Assembly: GCA_002551355.1 (NCBI GenBank)
Contig: NTHE01000006.1
Span: forward strand, 105,408 to 169,407
Direction of reading: 5' to 3'
DNA from: Streptomyces sp. man185
Lineage (GTDB): Bacteria > Actinomycetota > Actinomycetes > Streptomycetales > Streptomycetaceae
DNA length: 64,000 nucleotides
Under the pieces are notes generated by a model. That model searched no databases. It was not told the DNA's origin and saw only the letters and a program-made list of their open reading frames with translations. This document shows positions 30,919 through 39,192 of this stretch, in pieces. The position numbers and the translations under genes are program-made. Numbering within the stretch: position 1 is the first letter of the stretch; every line of letters starts with the position of its first letter.

Positions 30919-31896
30919 ATGACGACAGGTCGGCTCGGGCAGCAAGCCGCGCCACCGAACGCCGCCTACGCCGGGCAGGTCGTGAATTTCCCGGATCCGG
31001 TCCGGGCGTCCCGGCATCCCGGTGGGGTGCGGATGGACGGGAACGGCCACCCGGTACTTTCGCCGTACGCGCGCGCCGCGGCCGAGATCGCCGATCCGCC
31101 TCCGGGCTTCGGCATCGACGAGCTGCGCCTGACCGATTACGTGTCGGCGAACGCGGCGATGGCGGCGAGCGGTCACGACCTGTGGGACACGATTCCCGCG
31201 GTGGCGACCCCGCACGGCTGGACCTGGCACCACGTGCCCGGCGGCCGGCGGATGGAGCTGGTGCCGGTCGAGGTGAAGGCGCTGCTGCGTCATCACGGTG
31301 GTCTGGCGGGTACGGACGTGGACCAGGACCGGCGCGGTACGCGCCCGTTGCAGGAGACCCGTCCGGCGCACTTCCGGTTGCCGAAGGGCGCGGGCGCCGT
31401 GAGCGAGCAGCAGGTTCAGGGGGTCGAGGAGGACCTCGGCTACCGGCTGCCCGGCGCGTACCGCTCTTTCCTGAAGGCGGCGGGCGGTTCGGCCCCTGTG
31501 GGCGCCGCGCTGGACGCGGAGCTGGGGCTGTTGGTGGACCAGCCGTTCTTCACGGTGCGTGACGAGGCCGCGATGAACGACCTGGTGTACGTGAACAAGT
31601 GCCTGCGGGACCACTTCAGCAAGGACTTCCTGGGTGTCGCGTTCGTCCAGGGCGGGATTCTCGCCGTGAAGGTGCGCGGCCAGGACCCCGGTTCGGTGTG
31701 GTTCTGCCCGTACGACGATGCCCGGGACCAGGACGGCTGGAGTGTCCAGGAGCGTGTGGAGCGGCTGCTGCTGCCCTGCGGTACGGACTTCGACGCCTTC
31801 CTCCAGCGGCTGGCGGGCAACCCGCCGGAGCTGGAGACCGTGGCGAACCTGATGGTGGACGGTGGCTTCGCGCGCGCCGTCCCGGTGGAGGGGTGA
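30919..31896 (+). CDS. WHH-type HNH nuclease domain fused to SUKH-1 (SMI1/KNR4) domain
   Basis: A 325-residue protein with two recognisable parts. Residues about 35-130 carry GVRMDGNGHPVLSPYA, DYVSANAAM and GWTWHHVPGGRRMELVPVEV followed by HHGG, the pattern of WHH-clade HNH/Endo VII nuclease toxins (W103-H104-H105, LVP, H125-H126-GG). Residues about 155-310 form an SMI1/KNR4 (SUKH-1) domain (EDLGYRLPGAYRSFLKAAGG, FVQGGILAVKVRGQDPGSVW). Toxin-like and immunity-like domains are thus in one chain. ATG 30919 has AGGGGG about 8 bases upstream. The next gene overlaps or abuts its stop, indicating an operon. Confidence 0.7.
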   Translation: MTTGRLGQQAAPPNAAYAGQVVNFPDPVRASRHPGGVRMDGNGHPVLSPYARAAAEIADPPPGFGIDELRLTDYVSANAAMAASGHDLWDTIPAVATPHGWTWHHVPGGRRMELVPVEVKALLRHHGGLAGTDVDQDRRGTRPLQETRPAHFRLPKGAGAVSEQQVQGVEEDLGYRLPGAYRSFLKAAGGSAPVGAALDAELGLLVDQPFFTVRDEAAMNDLVYVNKCLRDHFSKDFLGVAFVQGGILAVKVRGQDPGSVWFCPYDDARDQDGWSVQERVERLLLPCGTDFDAFLQRLAGNPPELETVANLMVDGGFARAVPVEG

Positions 31897-31901
31897 GCGC
31901 G

Positions 31902-34475
31902 GTGGTGACTTTCGCGCAGGCGCAGGAGCGGGCGGACGAGTGGGTCAACGGTGACGTGCCCGCGTATCAGCACCGTGAGGTGCGGGTCCGTGAGTTCGAG
32001 CTGGGTTTCGTGCTGTGGGCCGAGGACCGGCCGGAGGGTCCCGTCTCGGACGGCGGCCGTCAGCGGCTGGTGATCGCCCGGGACAGCGGTGAGGCAACGC
32101 TGTGGCCGGGACTGCCGGTGGGTGAGGTGATCCGGCGGTACGAGGAGGAGTACGGGGTTCCGGCGGGTGCGCCGGCGGCGGCTCCGGAGCCGCCGCAGCG
32201 GGTGGACCTGAACCAGACGTCGTTCCTCTTGACGCCGCCGGAGTGGCTCCAGGAGGCGGCGGACAAGCTGGGGATTCCGGATCATCGGGCGGAGCGGCGA
32301 GAGGCGGAGGCGGAGGCGGCTGAGCCGTCGCCGCAGCCCCCTTCTCCCTCTTCTTCGGCTCCGGCCCCGTCGGGTGAGACCCCCGGTGCCAGTCCTGTCG
32401 CCGCGTCCGCGCAGGGGGCCGCACCGTCAACCGCCGCGAGCGGGACGCTTCCGCCTTCTGCCGGGGGATCCGCCGCTTCGTGGCCCGCCGCCGGCGGTGG
32501 CGCGGCCTACGAGCCCACGGCCTCCGACGGGGTGCCCGCCGGGGCGACCCCGTGGGCCGGTACGGACACCAACTCCGACTCCGACGACGCGGCCGTCCCG
32601 CTGCCCGCGACGGTGTTCGCGCCGCCGCTGTCGGGGACGGACGACGAGGAGGCCCCGCCGCCGGTCGTTCCGGCGGAGGCGCCCACCGCGTTGATGTCGG
32701 GGGGCAGCCAGCTGCCGCGTACGCAGGTCGCGCCCGCGCTCCGGCCTCAGCAGGGGGCCCCGGGCGGGGCCGGTGACATCGCCGACGCGGCCACCAGCAA
32801 GGCCGTGGTGCCGCCGCGCGGGGCTCGTGGGGGCGGTCCGTCGACGCCGCCGCCGCCCGGTGAGCCGGGGATTCCCGGTATGCCGCCCGGTGCGACGCCG
32901 CCGCCTCTGGGTCCGGGTGCGCCCGGTGCTCCGGCAGGCGGGTACGTCCCGACACAGCTCGTCTCCCAGCTCGGCCCGCCCGGCGCCACCCCGCCTCCGG
33001 GCCCGCCGGGTCCGCCGCAGGGTTCCACGCCGCCTCCCGGGCCCCCGGCTCCTCCCGGTCCGCCCGCGCCTCCCGGTTCCACGCCGCCTCCGGGTGGCGG
33101 GGTGCACCATGCCGCGACGATGCTCGCCGACGGGAGCAGCATCGGTGCGGGCGTTTCGGGTGCCCCCAGGCCGCCGGGTCCGCCCGGTGCCCCGGGGGCC
33201 CCGCAGCCTCCCGGTCCGCCCGGTGCCCCGGGTGCGCCGCAGCCTCCCGGTCCGCCCGGTCCGCCGCCGGGTTCCACGCCGGCTCCGGGTGGTGGGATGC
33301 ACCACGCGGAGACGATGTTCGCGAGCCCGGGGCAGGTCGGGCCTCCCGGCCCTCCCGGTCCGCCCGGGGCCCCGGGCGGTTCGGTGGGTGGCCCCGGTCC
33401 CGTACCGCAGCCGCCGGGTCCGCCCGGTCCTCCCGGTCCGCCGCCCGGCGGGCACACCCCGCCGTCTCCGGCGTACGGCTATCCGCAGCAGCCCACCGGT
33501 CAGCCGACCGTGGGCCCCGGCTATCAGGCCGTGCTGCGGTTCCGGGCTCCGGACGGCAGCGAGCAGCAGCTGATCCGCCGCTCGGCGCCGGGCACCCCGC
33601 ACCCCGAGTGGCAGATGCTGCACGAGCTGCGGGCGATGAACGTGCCGCCGCACCAGGTCATCGAGCTCCACACGGAGCTGGAGTCCTGCGAGCTGCCGGG
33701 CGGGTACTGCGCGCGGATGATCCGGGAGACCTGGCCGCAGGTGCGGATCACCAGCGTCGCTCCGTACGGTACGGATCACGCCAGCCGCCAGCAGGGCATG
33801 CAGCATCTGCTGACGCACCAGGGCGAGCTGCACCAGGTCGCGGACGGCCCGGCGCGGCCCGCGCCGGTGCGGGCGCCGCTGCCGCAGATGCCGCCCGCGC
33901 CGGCGCTGCCGCCGGAGGCGGTGGCCGAGGAGCTGGCGCAGGCGTTCGGTCCGCAGGGCATTCTCCGGTTCGACCAGCGGGCGGTGTCCCGCCAGGGTGT
34001 GCCGGAGGTCGTCGCGCGCACCCTGGTGTGGGCGGGGCTGCCCGCCGATTTCGGGCCGTTCTTCTGGGCGCAGCCGGGACAGCCGGTGGTGCCGACGCTG
34101 GCGGAGCTGGCGGCGCAGCGGCAGGTGCAGCCCGCGCCGGACGCGGGGTCGTACCTGGTGATGGGTACGGACTTCGGCCGGGCGATCTGTGTGCAGTACG
34201 GGACGGCGAACATCGTGGCCGTCCCGGTGGAGGCGGGGCCCGGTGGGCAGCCGGTGCCGCCGCAGTTCGTGAACACGGGGCTGCCGGAGTTCGTGCGGTC
34301 GATGGCGCTGCTGGGCCGGATGTGGCGGCTGCGGTTCGGGCTGAACCCGGAGCAGGCGGGCCGTTGGACCGTCGACTTCCAGGCACAGCTGGTGGCGCTG
34401 GACCCGGCGGCGCTGGCGTCGCCGGAGAGCTGGTGGTCGGTGCTGCTGGAGCAGATGTGGGACGGCTTGATCTGA
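31902..34475 (+). CDS. Large multidomain protein: Imm35-like, proline-rich linker, deaminase-like, SUKH-4
   Basis: A protein of 857 residues. Residues 1-90 (TFAQAQERADEWVNGDVP, GEATLWPGLPVGEVIRRYEE) look like an Imm35/YrhB-type immunity domain. About 130-530 is low-complexity Ala/Pro/Ser then collagen-like Gly-Pro-Pro sequence with two HHAxTM motifs. About 545-650 is a deaminase-like domain (LRFRAPDGSEQQLIRR, His590-Thr-Glu592, Cys596, Cys603). The C-terminal 190 residues resemble SUKH-4 (VWAGLPADFGPFFWA, ESWWSVLLEQMWDGL). Start is ambiguous: GTG 31902 sits 9 bases after GGAGGG, while GTG 31893 would overlap the previous stop. No signal peptide or membrane helix is seen. Confidence 0.65.
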   Translation: MVTFAQAQERADEWVNGDVPAYQHREVRVREFELGFVLWAEDRPEGPVSDGGRQRLVIARDSGEATLWPGLPVGEVIRRYEEEYGVPAGAPAAAPEPPQRVDLNQTSFLLTPPEWLQEAADKLGIPDHRAERREAEAEAAEPSPQPPSPSSSAPAPSGETPGASPVAASAQGAAPSTAASGTLPPSAGGSAASWPAAGGGAAYEPTASDGVPAGATPWAGTDTNSDSDDAAVPLPATVFAPPLSGTDDEEAPPPVVPAEAPTALMSGGSQLPRTQVAPALRPQQGAPGGAGDIADAATSKAVVPPRGARGGGPSTPPPPGEPGIPGMPPGATPPPLGPGAPGAPAGGYVPTQLVSQLGPPGATPPPGPPGPPQGSTPPPGPPAPPGPPAPPGSTPPPGGGVHHAATMLADGSSIGAGVSGAPRPPGPPGAPGAPQPPGPPGAPGAPQPPGPPGPPPGSTPAPGGGMHHAETMFASPGQVGPPGPPGPPGAPGGSVGGPGPVPQPPGPPGPPGPPPGGHTPPSPAYGYPQQPTGQPTVGPGYQAVLRFRAPDGSEQQLIRRSAPGTPHPEWQMLHELRAMNVPPHQVIELHTELESCELPGGYCARMIRETWPQVRITSVAPYGTDHASRQQGMQHLLTHQGELHQVADGPARPAPVRAPLPQMPPAPALPPEAVAEELAQAFGPQGILRFDQRAVSRQGVPEVVARTLVWAGLPADFGPFFWAQPGQPVVPTLAELAAQRQVQPAPDAGSYLVMGTDFGRAICVQYGTANIVAVPVEAGPGGQPVPPQFVNTGLPEFVRSMALLGRMWRLRFGLNPEQAGRWTVDFQAQLVALDPAALASPESWWSVLLEQMWDGLI

Positions 34476-34529
34476 TCTGACCCGGTCTGCCGGCCCGGTC
34501 CGGCGGTCCGGCCCCACGGTCCGGCCGAG

Positions 34530-34558
34530 GCGCTCGAACCCTTCCCGGGTTCGGGCGC
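34530..34558 (+). terminator. Terminator after the SUKH-4 gene
   Basis: 12-bp stem GCGCTCGAACCC (34530-34541) with GGGTTCGGGCGC (34547-34558), one G-T pair, 5-nt loop, then TTCG. It lies about 55 bases after the stop. Confidence 0.7.
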
Positions 34559-34720
34559 TTCGCTGTGCGGGGGTTCGCCCGGGTCTGTGATGCCGGTCGC
34601 TTCCGGCCTGAATGCCGCTGATCGATTCCGACTTCCGGCACCAATTGCCGCATCCTTGACGTATCGAGGGGTGTCGTGGTGCGGCAGGGCGTGCCGGTGG
34701 GTCGGAGAGAGGTTTCAGGG

Positions 34721-35662
34721 ATGAGTGCTGGACCGGTGTCCGCGTTCGATGTCGTCGGTGTCCGGGGGAAGGGCTACCGCCCGGACCAGGTGGACCGCAG
34801 GGTGGCAGCCCTGACGGCCGAGCGGGACGGGGCGCTCGCCGAGATCGCGCGGCTGACCGGCCGGGCCGAGGAGCTGCACGCCGAGGCGGCCCGGCTGGCG
34901 GAGACCGTCGCGGCGCTGCCCGTGCAGGACTATGCCGAGCTGGGGGAGCGGGCGCAGCGGATCCTGGCCCTGGCCGAGAGCGAGGCCGAGGCGCTGGAGG
35001 CCGAGGCGCTGGCGGCGGGCCAGGCGCTGGAGGCCGAGGCGGAGGCGGCGGGCCGGGCGGCCGGGGACGCGGCGCGCGAGGCGGCCGAGGCAGTGCGTGC
35101 GGCGGCGGACCGGGCGGCGGAGGAGCGGGTGGCCGCGGCGGTCCGGCAGGCGGAAGAGCTGCTGACGGCGGCCCGGCAGGACGCCGAGGAGGTGTGGGCG
35201 GCCGCCGCGTCGGCGATGGCGGATACCCGTGACCGTACGGCGAGTGTGCTGGCCCACCAGGAGCAGGAGCACGCGGAGCGCCTCAAGGCGGCCGAGGCCG
35301 AAATGGCCGCCGAGGAAGCCGCGTTGGAGGCCCGGCACACGGAGCTGACCGAACGGGCCCAGGCGCTGCTCACGGAGGCGGGCCGGCACCTTGCCGCCAC
35401 GCAGGAGGCCGCCCGGCACGGCCAGGAGGACGCGGAGGCGCGGGCGGCGGAGCTGCTGGCCGAGGCCCGGGTCCGTGAGGAGCGGGTGGTCCGCGAGACG
35501 GAGCGGATCCTGCGGGAGCACGAGGAGGGCCGCGAGGAGGCCCAGGCCCATATGGCGCACGTACGCAGCTCGTTGGCGGCGCTGACGGGGCGGGGGTCGT
35601 CGTCGGGGGACGGGCCGCAAGGCGGGTCGGGAGACGAGGCGGAGGGCGGGACTGCGGGCTGA
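34721..35662 (+). CDS. DivIVA-like coiled-coil protein
   Basis: A 313-residue protein: a short N-terminal DivIVA/cellulose-binding-protein-like motif (FDVVGVRGKGYRPDQVDRRV) followed by a nearly continuous Ala/Glu/Arg-rich coiled coil from about 35 to 285 and a Gly/Ser-rich tail. In Streptomyces such proteins (DivIVA, Scy and FilP relatives) form polarity and cytoskeletal scaffolds. ATG 34721 is chosen over ATG 34676 because family homology begins there and GGAGAGAGG precedes it. Its stop codon lies in the first unit of a 31-bp tandem repeat. Confidence 0.75.
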   Translation: MSAGPVSAFDVVGVRGKGYRPDQVDRRVAALTAERDGALAEIARLTGRAEELHAEAARLAETVAALPVQDYAELGERAQRILALAESEAEALEAEALAAGQALEAEAEAAGRAAGDAAREAAEAVRAAADRAAEERVAAAVRQAEELLTAARQDAEEVWAAAASAMADTRDRTASVLAHQEQEHAERLKAAEAEMAAEEAALEARHTELTERAQALLTEAGRHLAATQEAARHGQEDAEARAAELLAEARVREERVVRETERILREHEEGREEAQAHMAHVRSSLAALTGRGSSSGDGPQGGSGDEAEGGTAG

Positions 35663-35779
35663 GCGCCGCCTCGGCCCGCCTGTGGAGGGCTGAGTGCCCC
35701 CGTCGGCCCGGGCTTGAGGGCTGAGCGCTCCCGCTTGCCCGGGACGGAGGGCTGAGCGCTCCCCGCCCGCCCGGGGCGA
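35656..35779 (+). repeat. 31-bp tandem repeat, four units, overlapping a stop codon
   Basis: GGGCTGAG starts four units at 35656, 35687, 35718 and 35749, exactly 31 bp apart; each unit continues as a variable C-rich stretch and GCCCG. The first unit contains the TGA of the coiled-coil gene. A degenerate fifth unit may follow. The remaining bases up to the P450 start at 35929 hold no gene. Confidence 0.85.
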
Positions 35780-35928
35780 GGGGGTGCCCCCTCTCTCGCC
35801 GGGGCGGTGTACCGGGTGGGTCCGAGCAGGTCGCAACGGGTGGCAACCCTTGACGAATGCGCGTTCTCGGGAGGTGATGGGAGTGATCGGTTCACACGTT
35901 TCCGTTCCCCGTTCACCAGGGAGTGTTC

Positions 35929-37149
35929 ATGTCGGTCCCAGCGCCGGACATTTTGTCACCCGAGTTCGAGAGAGACCCGTATCAGGCGTATCGCCGGATG
36001 CGTCATGACTCGCCGCTCCTGTGGCACGAAGCCACCAAGAGTTACATTGTCTCGCGTTATGAGGACGTGGAGCGCGTCTTCAAGGACAAAGCCGGTGAAT
36101 TCACCACCGAGAACTACGACTGGCAGATCGAGCCCGTGCACGGGCGGACGATTCTGCAGCTCAGCGGGCGCGAGCACGCCGTTCGCCGGGCCCTGGTCGC
36201 GCCCGCCTTCCGGGGCAGCGACCTGCGGGACAAGTTCTTACCGGTCATCGAGCGCAATTCGCGCGAACTGATCGACGGGTTCCGTCACTCAGGTTCCGTC
36301 GATCTGGTCACCGACTACGCCACCCGTTTTCCCGTGAACGTCATTGCGGACATGCTCGGTCTGGACAAGTCCGACTATGAGCGTTTCCACGGCTGGTATA
36401 CGGCCGTCATCGCCTTTCTCGGTAATCTCTCCGGCGATCAGGACGTTGCGCGGGCAGGTGAACGTACCCGCGTCGAGTTCGCCGAGTACATGCTGCCGAT
36501 CATCCGCAAACGGCGTGAAGCGCCCGGCGACGACCTGCTGTCGACGCTGTGCACCGCGGAGGTCGACGGGGTCCGGATGAGCGACGAGGACGTCAAGGCG
36601 TTCTGCAGCCTGCTGCTGGCGGCCGGCGGGGAGACCACCGACAAGGCCATCGCCGGGATCTTCGCCAACCTGCTCACCCACCCCGAGCAGCTGGCGGCGG
36701 TCCGCGCCGACCGGAGCCTGATATCCCGGGCCTTCGCCGAGACGCTGCGCTACACACCGCCGGTGCACATGATCATGCGCCAGTCGGCGGCGGAGGTGGA
36801 GCTGAGCGGCGGCACCGTACCGGCGGGCTCCACGGTGACCTGCCTGATCGGCGCCGCCAACCGTGACGAGGACCGCTACCGGAACCCCGATGTCTTCGAC
36901 ATCTTCCGCGAGGACCTGACCGCCACGAACGCCTTCTCGGCGGCGGCCGACCATCTCGCCTTCGCGCTCGGCCGGCACTTCTGCGTCGGTGCTCTGCTGG
37001 CGAGGTCCGAAGTGGAGATCGGTGTCGGCCAGTTGCTGGACGCCATGCCGGATCTGAGGCTGGCCGACGGCTTCGATCCGGTCGAGAACGGGGTGTTCAC
37101 CCGGGGGCCGAAGAGTCTGCCGGTCCGGTTCACGCCGGTGTCCGGCTGA
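35929..37149 (+). CDS. Cytochrome P450, CypX/CYP134-like, with a TTA codon
   Basis: A 406-residue P450 with I-helix AAGGETTDKAI, K-helix ETLRY, and heme loop FALGRHFCVG. It resembles pulcherriminic acid synthase (CypX) in several stretches as I remember it: ETLRYTPPV, IGAANRD, HLAFALG and TRGPKSL. No cyclodipeptide synthase is nearby, so the substrate may differ. Codon 104 is TTA (36238-36240), a rare bldA-dependent codon, suggesting expression tied to development or secondary metabolism. ATG 35929 has AGGGAG 8 bases upstream. It converges on the conservon P450. Confidence 0.85.
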   Translation: MSVPAPDILSPEFERDPYQAYRRMRHDSPLLWHEATKSYIVSRYEDVERVFKDKAGEFTTENYDWQIEPVHGRTILQLSGREHAVRRALVAPAFRGSDLRDKFLPVIERNSRELIDGFRHSGSVDLVTDYATRFPVNVIADMLGLDKSDYERFHGWYTAVIAFLGNLSGDQDVARAGERTRVEFAEYMLPIIRKRREAPGDDLLSTLCTAEVDGVRMSDEDVKAFCSLLLAAGGETTDKAIAGIFANLLTHPEQLAAVRADRSLISRAFAETLRYTPPVHMIMRQSAAEVELSGGTVPAGSTVTCLIGAANRDEDRYRNPDVFDIFREDLTATNAFSAAADHLAFALGRHFCVGALLARSEVEIGVGQLLDAMPDLRLADGFDPVENGVFTRGPKSLPVRFTPVSG

Positions 37150-37203
37150 CGGCTGACCGGAACGCCGTCGCCCCCGAGCGGGCGGGCCAGGACTGGGGCG
37201 GGG

Positions 37204-37235
37204 CCGGTGCCGGATCCCGAGGGCTCCGGCACCGG
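37204..37235. terminator. Bidirectional terminator between convergent P450 genes
   Basis: Perfect 11-bp arms CCGGTGCCGGA (37204-37214) and TCCGGCACCGG (37225-37235), 10-nt loop, midway between the two convergent stop codons. Confidence 0.7.
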
Positions 37236-37288
37236 TGCTCCGGGCCCGGGCTCCGGCCTCAGCCCCGGCCGCTCACCCCGGTGCCTCG

Positions 37289-38581
37289 CTACTGCGCCAT
37301 CGGGCTGAACTGGACCGGCAGCGCCGACAGCCCGCGCATCCAGATCGAGGGCCGCCAGGTGAGCTCCGCCGGTTCGACCGCCAGCATCAGGTCCGGGAGC
37401 TGTTCCAGCAGCGTCTCCACCGCCGTACGGGCCATCACGTCGGCCAGCAGCGGTGCGGGATAGGGGCAGCGGTGCTCGCCGCCGCTGAACGACAGATGGG
37501 CGGAGTTCTCGGCGCCGACGTACGCCTCCGGCCAGATCTCCGGGTCGGTGTTGGCCGCGGCGATCCCCAGGACCAGGCAGTCGCCGGCCCGGATGTGCCG
37601 GCCGCCGAGCTGGGTGTCCCGTACGGCCCAGCGGCCGATGAAGTTCTGCGTCGGGGTGTCCAGCCACAGCACCTCGTTGAGCGCCTCGCCGACGCTGAGC
37701 CTGCCGCCGGAGACGTTCACCGCGAAGCGTTCGTCCGTCAGCAGCAGCCGCAGTGTGTTGCAGATCCAGTTGGCGGTGGGCTGCTGGGCCGCGGCGATCA
37801 CCGAGATCAGGTCCTGGACGATCTCCTCGTCCGTGAGGCCCGCCTCGTGCGTCACCATGCGGGAGGTGACGTCGGGTCCGGGAGCCGCCCGCTTGTCCTT
37901 GACCAGTTGGCGCAGCCGGTCGCCGACGCGTCCGTAGGCCGCGACCGGGTCGTCCCCCTCGCCGGCGTCGAGCGAGATGCGCAGGTCGTCCACCAACTGC
38001 TGGGTGTCCGAGCCCGACACCGGCATCCCGCACATCTGGACCACGGCCCGCATCGGCAGCGCGTGGACGTAACCGCTCATCAGCTCCGTCCGGCCGCTTC
38101 CGGCGAAGTCCGCGATGAGCCGTTCGGCGATGCGCCGGCAGTCGCGTGCCAGCTCGAACTGGTCCACGCCTTCGAGGGCTTCGGTGATGACCCCGGCCCT
38201 GCGGCGGTGCTCGTCGCCCTCGGTGAAGAGCACGGAGGGCTGGTAGCCGACGAACGGCAGCAGCGGCCAGTCCGGCGGAATGCTGTCCCACTGGTTCCAG
38301 CGGCGCGAGTCCCGCGCGAACAGCTCGTCGTGCGTGGTGACGTAGGAGAGTTCGGCGTAGCCGAGCACCAGCCAGGCCGGAACGTCCCCGTCCAGCAGGA
38401 CCGGGGCCACCGCGCCGTGCTCCCGGCGCAGCGAGCGGTAGAGCTCGGTGGGCGTCTGCTGGTAGGAGGCGCCGGACAGGCGTACGGCACCGGGGGCGAC
38501 CGGGCAGCCGGAGGGGGCGGCGGTGCCCGGATCGAAGGGAGAGCCGAAGGAGGGATCGAAGGACGGGCTGGAGGTGCTCAT
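37289..38581 (-). CDS. cvnE: Conservon cytochrome P450, CYP157-like, lacking the ExxR arginine
   Basis: A 430-residue P450-fold protein, last gene of the conservon. The heme loop FSGGEHRCPYPAP keeps the cysteine. The K-helix motif reads EVLW where ExxR is expected, and the I-helix oxygen-binding segment reads IAAAQQPTANW instead of AGxDT. CYP157 proteins are known to break the ExxR rule and to sit beside conservons, so that family is the best fit. Whether it is catalytic or a sensory/structural heme protein is open. ATG 38581 overlaps the cvnD stop (ATGA). Confidence 0.85.
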   Translation of the reverse strand: MSTSSPSFDPSFGSPFDPGTAAPSGCPVAPGAVRLSGASYQQTPTELYRSLRREHGAVAPVLLDGDVPAWLVLGYAELSYVTTHDELFARDSRRWNQWDSIPPDWPLLPFVGYQPSVLFTEGDEHRRRAGVITEALEGVDQFELARDCRRIAERLIADFAGSGRTELMSGYVHALPMRAVVQMCGMPVSGSDTQQLVDDLRISLDAGEGDDPVAAYGRVGDRLRQLVKDKRAAPGPDVTSRMVTHEAGLTDEEIVQDLISVIAAAQQPTANWICNTLRLLLTDERFAVNVSGGRLSVGEALNEVLWLDTPTQNFIGRWAVRDTQLGGRHIRAGDCLVLGIAAANTDPEIWPEAYVGAENSAHLSFSGGEHRCPYPAPLLADVMARTAVETLLEQLPDLMLAVEPAELTWRPSIWMRGLSALPVQFSPMAQ

Positions 38582-39192
38582 GGTGTCGTCTCCCGGGCGA
38601 TGGCCATCGTGCGCAGATGGTCGACGAGCGTGATCAGGACGTTCTTGCTGGAGGTCCGGACCCGGGCGTCGCAGTCGATCATCGGGATGTGCTCGGGCAG
38701 GGCCAGGGCCTGACGGATCTCTTCGAGGGGGTGGGCGACGTCGTCGTCGAAGCGGTTGACCGCCACCACGAAGGGGGTGCCGTGGTGTTCCAGCCGGTCG
38801 ATCGCGTACCAGGAGTCGTCCATCCGGCGGGTGTCTACGAGGACGACCGCGCCGAGGGTGCCGGAGAAGAGCCGGTCCCACAGGAACCAGAAGCGTTCCT
38901 GTCCCGGGGCGCCGAACAGGTACAGCACGATGCGCTCGTTGAGGCTGATGCGGCCGAAGTCGAAGGCGACCGTGGTGGTCGTCTTGGCGTCGACACCGCT
39001 TGTCTCGTCGACGCCGACACCGGCCTGGGTCATGACCTCTTCGGTGTTCAGCGGCCGGATCTCGCTCACCGAGCGGACGAGCGTGGTCTTGCCGACGCCG
39101 AACCCTCCGACGACGACTATTTTCAGGCCGGTCTCGGCCGCGTCGGCCAGCGGGGTGCGCTGGGCGGGGAGCTCACAGCTTCCGGAGACCAT
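38578..39192 (-). CDS. cvnD: Conservon GTP-binding protein CvnD
   Basis: A 204-residue small GTPase-like protein: P-loop GGFGVGKTT (about 29-37), G2/G3 region ending LFGAPGQERF and NRFD as the NKxD equivalent. CvnD proteins resemble Ras-like switch proteins and act with CvnA, B and C as a membrane-associated complex. ATG 39192 lies inside the end of cvnC (20-bp overlap), and the stop overlaps the P450 ATG. Confidence 0.9.
   Translation of the reverse strand: MVSGSCELPAQRTPLADAAETGLKIVVVGGFGVGKTTLVRSVSEIRPLNTEEVMTQAGVGVDETSGVDAKTTTTVAFDFGRISLNERIVLYLFGAPGQERFWFLWDRLFSGTLGAVVLVDTRRMDDSWYAIDRLEHHGTPFVVAVNRFDDDVAHPLEEIRQALALPEHIPMIDCDARVRTSSKNVLITLVDHLRTMAIARETTP

Noticed and set aside
32747..33457. 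Minus-strand Gly-Gly-Pro collagen-like protein
   Set aside because: It is the complement of the Gly/Pro-rich linker of the SUKH-4 gene, with no start context or independent coding signal.
35656..35779. Possible CRISPR array from regular 31-bp repeats
   Set aside because: Units are directly adjacent without unique spacers and no cas genes are near.
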